A program made the translations under genes and the position numbers. Below the pieces are notes generated by a model that saw nothing but the letters and a program-made list of their open reading frames with translations, had not been told where the DNA came from and made no database searches. A stretch of 26,119 nucleotides of DNA. Origin: CAIKOD01 sp035543455 (GTDB lineage Archaea > Halobacteriota > Methanomicrobia > Methanomicrobiales > Methanospirillaceae). Shown piece by piece: positions 23,302 through 26,119 of this stretch. The DNA lies in assembly GCA_035543455.1 (NCBI GenBank), contig DATKKE010000068.1, positions 1 to 26,119 on the forward strand, given 5' to 3'. Each line of letters starts with the position of its first letter. Position 1 is the first letter of the stretch.

Positions 23302-24387
23302 TCATGAATCCCGGATCACATGGACCGCGGTCGCCTTGAAAGAGATCCAGACCTCTCTTCCAAAACCAAGGCCGAGATCCTCGGCGGAACTGATCGTTAT
23401 AAGGGAAGTGACATCGAGGCCGCAGTCAACAACGACATCGACGAACGGACCTGACGAGACCATGCTCCTGATTTTTCCCAAAAACACATTCCTTGCGCTG
23501 GTATTGGTATTCTCTTCGAGATGAATAGTTACATCTTCTGCCCTGAAAATAAGTATGACTTTATTCCCGGGTTTAATATCGGTGATCGCATGAATCGAGA
23601 TACCCGGGACTGCAATTGTTGCTTCACCATCCCGGTTCCCTGTTACGATGCCGGGGAGTATATTCTCAACCCTCACAAAATGGGCTATATTCCTTGTTGC
23701 CGGCCTGTGGAAGATCTCGTTTGTTGTCCCTATCTGGGGAATTTCCCCTTCAAGGATGACCCCGATCCGCGTGGCGAGCTTCTGGCCCTGGAGCATGTCA
23801 TGGGTGCTGACTACAATGGTCGTATTCAAATCCCTGTTAATTTCGAGGACGAGTTCTTCTATCTTCTCTGCCGAAAGCGGGTCGAGATTGGCAGTGGGTT
23901 CATCGAGAAACAGGATCTCCGGTTTCGTGACAATGGACCTGGCCAGTGCCACACGCTGGGCCTCTCCTCCGGAAAGTGTGCGTGCCATCCTCCTGCCATA
24001 GCCCGCCATGCCAATCGCGTCAAGTGCATCGTGGACTGCGTGGTTGATCTCTTCCCTGGATTTTCCCCGGTATTTCATCCCCAATGCAATGTTATCGTGG
24101 ACTGACCTCCCGAATATCACAGGTTTCTGGTTCAAAAGGCCCATGCGCCGCCTTAAATCGAACCGTGAACGGGGGGCACGTGTATCCTGTCCAAGTACAG
24201 ACAATATCCCCCCCGACGGCATCTCGAGGAGGTCGAGCAGCCGGATCAGGGTGCTTTTTCCCGAGCCGCTCGGTCCGATAAGGCCGAAGATCTCCCCCCT
24301 GTTAACAGAGAATGATATATCCTTGAGGATATCTTTCCCTTCGTACTGCTTTGTTAAGGATTCTGCCTCGATGACGATCTCACTCAT
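23302..24387 (-). CDS. tupC: Tungstate ABC transporter ATP-binding protein with TOBE/MOP domain
   Basis: This 361-residue ATPase sits on the inner face of the membrane. It has Walker A GPSGSGKS (38-45), Q-loop NQKP (85-88), signature LSGGEAQRVALARS, Walker B ILFLDEPTANLDP and the switch histidine in STHD. The C-terminal third carries a TOBE/MOP-like domain (SARNVFLGKIRSMVS to SFKATAVHVI), which in molybdate/tungstate importers binds the oxyanion and shuts transport down; that feedback is family knowledge. Specificity for tungstate over molybdate is judged from the TupA and TupB neighbours. It begins 18 bases after the tupB stop. Tungsten or molybdenum is needed for formylmethanofuran and formate dehydrogenases. 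Confidence 0.92.
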   Translation of the reverse strand: MSEIVIEAESLTKQYEGKDILKDISFSVNRGEIFGLIGPSGSGKSTLIRLLDLLEMPSGGILSVLGQDTRAPRSRFDLRRRMGLLNQKPVIFGRSVHDNIALGMKYRGKSREEINHAVHDALDAIGMAGYGRRMARTLSGGEAQRVALARSIVTKPEILFLDEPTANLDPLSAEKIEELVLEINRDLNTTIVVSTHDMLQGQKLATRIGVILEGEIPQIGTTNEIFHRPATRNIAHFVRVENILPGIVTGNRDGEATIAVPGISIHAITDIKPGNKVILIFRAEDVTIHLEENTNTSARNVFLGKIRSMVSSGPFVDVVVDCGLDVTSLITISSAEDLGLGFGREVWISFKATAVHVIRDS

Positions 24388-24405
24388 TTCTCATCAGCCC
24401 GGTTT

Positions 24406-25137
24406 TCAGGACGTTGTATAACTCTTCCACACACTGCCTTCCTGGACCAGGTTCAGGCCGAAATTCACGAGTACCGCAACACCGAGAAGGATAATTCCAA
24501 GCGCGATGGCAAGGGGGAAGTCTCCCTGGGATGTTTCAAGGGAAATTGCGGTAGTCAGGACCCGGGTTCCTGAGTAGCCGATCCCACCCCTTATATTACC
24601 CCCTATTATCATCGCTGCACCGACTTCTGATATCGCCCGGCCGAACCCGAGGATCACGGCGGCCAGTATTGCAAACCTCACCTCCCGGATAAGGGTTGCG
24701 ATAGACTGGAATTTCGTTGCTCCGAGCGAGTTCACGATAGTCTTCATGTCACGATCAACCCCGCTCAGTGCGCTTATGGTGAACCCGGTGATCAGGGGCA
24801 TCACGAGGATCATCTGGGCAAGAATCATCCCCTGGGGAGTGAAGAGCATACTTAAAAAACCGAGGGGTCCGGCATTTGACAGCAGGAGAAAAAGGAGCAG
24901 TCCGGCGAGTACCGTCGGGAGCGCATACAGCGTCTGGACCATGTTGATGATGAACCGTTTTCCGAAAAATTCATGATAGTAAATGAGTGCGCCGAGGGGA
25001 ATTGAGAGGAGGGCTGACAAAAAAGTCGATGAGAGGGATATTTCAAGGGACAGAATCGTGATCCGTATTACTTCCGGATCAAGCGTAATAATTAGGTTGA
25101 TCGCCTGTAAAAACCCCGAAACTATTTCGTTTACCAT
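24406..25137 (-). CDS. tupB: Tungstate ABC transporter permease
   Basis: This 243-residue inner-membrane permease has about five to six hydrophobic segments. The coupling-loop motif is GRAISEVGAAMIIGGNIRGG, with the TupB-like features GYSGTRVLTTAISLETSQGDF and PLITGFTISALSGV. Its ATG has a GAGGT ribosome site 7 bases upstream. It is the first gene of a tupB > tupC unit, divergent from tupA across a 74-base region. Divergence of the binding protein from its permease is less common than a tupABC order. Confidence 0.92.
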   Translation of the reverse strand: MVNEIVSGFLQAINLIITLDPEVIRITILSLEISLSSTFLSALLSIPLGALIYYHEFFGKRFIINMVQTLYALPTVLAGLLLFLLLSNAGPLGFLSMLFTPQGMILAQMILVMPLITGFTISALSGVDRDMKTIVNSLGATKFQSIATLIREVRFAILAAVILGFGRAISEVGAAMIIGGNIRGGIGYSGTRVLTTAISLETSQGDFPLAIALGIILLGVAVLVNFGLNLVQEGSVWKSYTTS

Positions 25138-25211
25138 CCTCGTGACCTCTATATAATATAAAGATAATATTTAGCAATAGTTAAATATAATCGCATTTTT
25201 TAATTGATGTC
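25138..25211. promoter_or_regulatory. Divergent tupB/tupA promoter with AT-rich dyad
   Basis: TTAAATATAA (25181-25190) is a good TATA box centred about 26 bases before the tupA ATG. tupA has no Shine-Dalgarno site, so its mRNA is probably leaderless. AATAT (25155-25159) and ATATT (25167-25171) form a dyad with a 7-base spacer between the two genes, overlapping TATA-like sequence for tupB. It may be the operator of a tungstate-sensing repressor, but AT-richness makes chance likely. Confidence 0.45.
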
Positions 25212-26119
25212 ATGAATTCTTTAAAATCTTCTTACCTGCCGGTACTGGTTTTATCCCTCATCCTTGTGGCAATCCTCAGTGCCGGATGCACATCCCCGAC
25301 GACTACACCAGTAACCCCGACAGCAGCGATCACCCAGGCCCCGGTGACGAATGCAACGACAACACCTGCAACTCAGGCCCCCCGTAGTACTAACTCTCTC
25401 CTTATTGCGACGACAACGAGCCTCTATGATACCGGACTCCTCAACAGGATACAGGATATTTACCAGAACGAAACGGGTGTCACATTAAAAATCACATCGC
25501 AAGGCACCGGACAGGCAATACAGCTCGCCCAACGGGGGGACGCAGACCTGCTTCTCGTTCACTCTCCTTCACAGGAACAGACCTTTATCGACAACGGTTA
25601 CGGCATCAACCAGCGGTGTTTCGCCTATAACTACTTCGTAATCGTTGGTCCGGCAAGTGATCCTGCCAAAATTGCAAATATGACCCCGACAGCGGCGCTG
25701 ACACAGATAAGGGCCTTGGGACTGAACGGAACCCCTGGAGTCTATTTCGCATCCCGCGGTGACCAGTCTGGTACCAATACGGCGGAAATAAACCTGTGGA
25801 CGAAGGCCGGCTTCAACTACACCAATAATATCTCGAATTCCGGGCCATGGTATCTTTCGATTGGCAAGGGAATGGGAGACACACTGACATTCGCAAACCA
25901 GAAAGGTGCATATACTCTCAGTGACGAAGGGACGTTCCTCGCATACAAGAGCAAGCTAAACCTGACCATCCTTATTCAGAACAACTCCCAGCTCCTGAAC
26001 AGGTATAGTGCAATCGCTGTAAACCCCGCAAAGAATCCGGCTGTCAATGTCGTGCAGGCGGACAGGTTCATCAACTGGCTCCTCTCACCGGAAGGCAGGA
26101 CTGTCGTCGGCACGTATGG
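25212..26119 (+). CDS. tupA: Tungstate-binding lipoprotein TupA (cut by the window end)
   Basis: 302 codons are visible and the frame is still open at 26119. The N-terminus has a hydrophobic signal (residues 7-23) and a lipobox LSAGC with Cys26, followed by a Thr/Pro-rich linker (about 27-57), as usual for a membrane-anchored archaeal binding protein. The mature domain starts near LLIATTTSLYDTGLL (about 63-77), the TupA ligand-loop signature, with QRGDADLLLVHSPSQE and ASRGDQSGTNTAE further on. It captures tungstate outside the cell for TupB and TupC. The last visible residues (FINWLLSPEGRTVVGTY) are the usual near-terminal motif, so only a few dozen residues are missing. The ATG at 25212 follows a TATA box directly. 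Confidence 0.93.
   Translation, partial: MNSLKSSYLPVLVLSLILVAILSAGCTSPTTTPVTPTAAITQAPVTNATTTPATQAPRSTNSLLIATTTSLYDTGLLNRIQDIYQNETGVTLKITSQGTGQAIQLAQRGDADLLLVHSPSQEQTFIDNGYGINQRCFAYNYFVIVGPASDPAKIANMTPTAALTQIRALGLNGTPGVYFASRGDQSGTNTAEINLWTKAGFNYTNNISNSGPWYLSIGKGMGDTLTFANQKGAYTLSDEGTFLAYKSKLNLTILIQNNSQLLNRYSAIAVNPAKNPAVNVVQADRFINWLLSPEGRTVVGTY

Noticed and set aside
23521..24105. Plus-strand frame of 194 codons rich in Cys
   Set aside because: Antisense shadow of tupC.

Overview
The window is archaeal and most likely comes from a methanogen of the order Methanomicrobiales. Supporting genes are a methanopterin-pathway beta-RFAP synthase, a FEN-1 endonuclease with a C-terminal PCNA-binding tail, a NOG1-type ribosome GTPase, the split archaeal GMP synthetase subunit, a CDP-alcohol transferase of the archaetidyl type, a presenilin-type (A22) membrane protease whose two aspartates fall at residues 162 and 220, and a tungstate ABC transporter. 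Starts mix ATG and GTG; some genes have Shine-Dalgarno-like leaders (GGAG, AGGTGA) and others look leaderless.

Layout. 1-306: non-coding, with a chain of hairpins and a short motif that recurs upstream of the gene at 20389. 307-1185 (-): HTH-CBS regulator with a perfect 14-bp palindrome touching its start codon, divergent from NOG1 (1232-2185, +). 2186-2535: non-coding, two hairpins, the second followed by seven T. 2536-3438 (-): presenilin-like protease, divergent from a small membrane/coiled-coil protein (3496-3810) and fen (3841-4842). 4843-5609: structured, repeat-bearing non-coding segment. 5610-6740 (-): CapA-like protein. 6802-9013 (-): tight cluster hisC > AK6-type kinase > CDP-alcohol phosphatidyltransferase. 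9095-9439 (-): apparent 5' remnant of a secreted-protein gene. 9642-13402 (-): pyrG > guaAb > argD. 13621-14037 (-): hotdog thioesterase.

14125-18346 (+): compact cluster of a small unknown protein, a GT2 glycosyltransferase, a TPR protein with a C-terminal winged-helix-like region, and a P-loop ATPase resembling the BrxC/BrxD (DUF2791) family of phage-defence systems. The last three are joined by a 4-base overlap and a 5-base gap. Convergent to it lies a two-HKD phospholipase D-like protein (18419-20104, -). This is the best candidate for an undescribed system here: a defence-type ATPase without the helicase, methylase or PglZ partners normally beside it, paired instead with a TPR/winged-helix protein.

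20389-21921 (+): natural fusion of a chorismate-lyase-like domain and beta-RFAP synthase, joining two consecutive steps of methanopterin aryl-group synthesis. 21955-23208 (-): hisD. 23302-25137 (-): tupC and tupB, divergent from tupA (25212 to the window end, +), which is cut by the edge. Together the genes are mainly housekeeping (histidine, arginine, CTP and GMP synthesis, DNA repair, ribosome assembly, lipid and cofactor synthesis, tungstate uptake), with accessory content at 4843-6740, 9095-9439 and 14125-20104.
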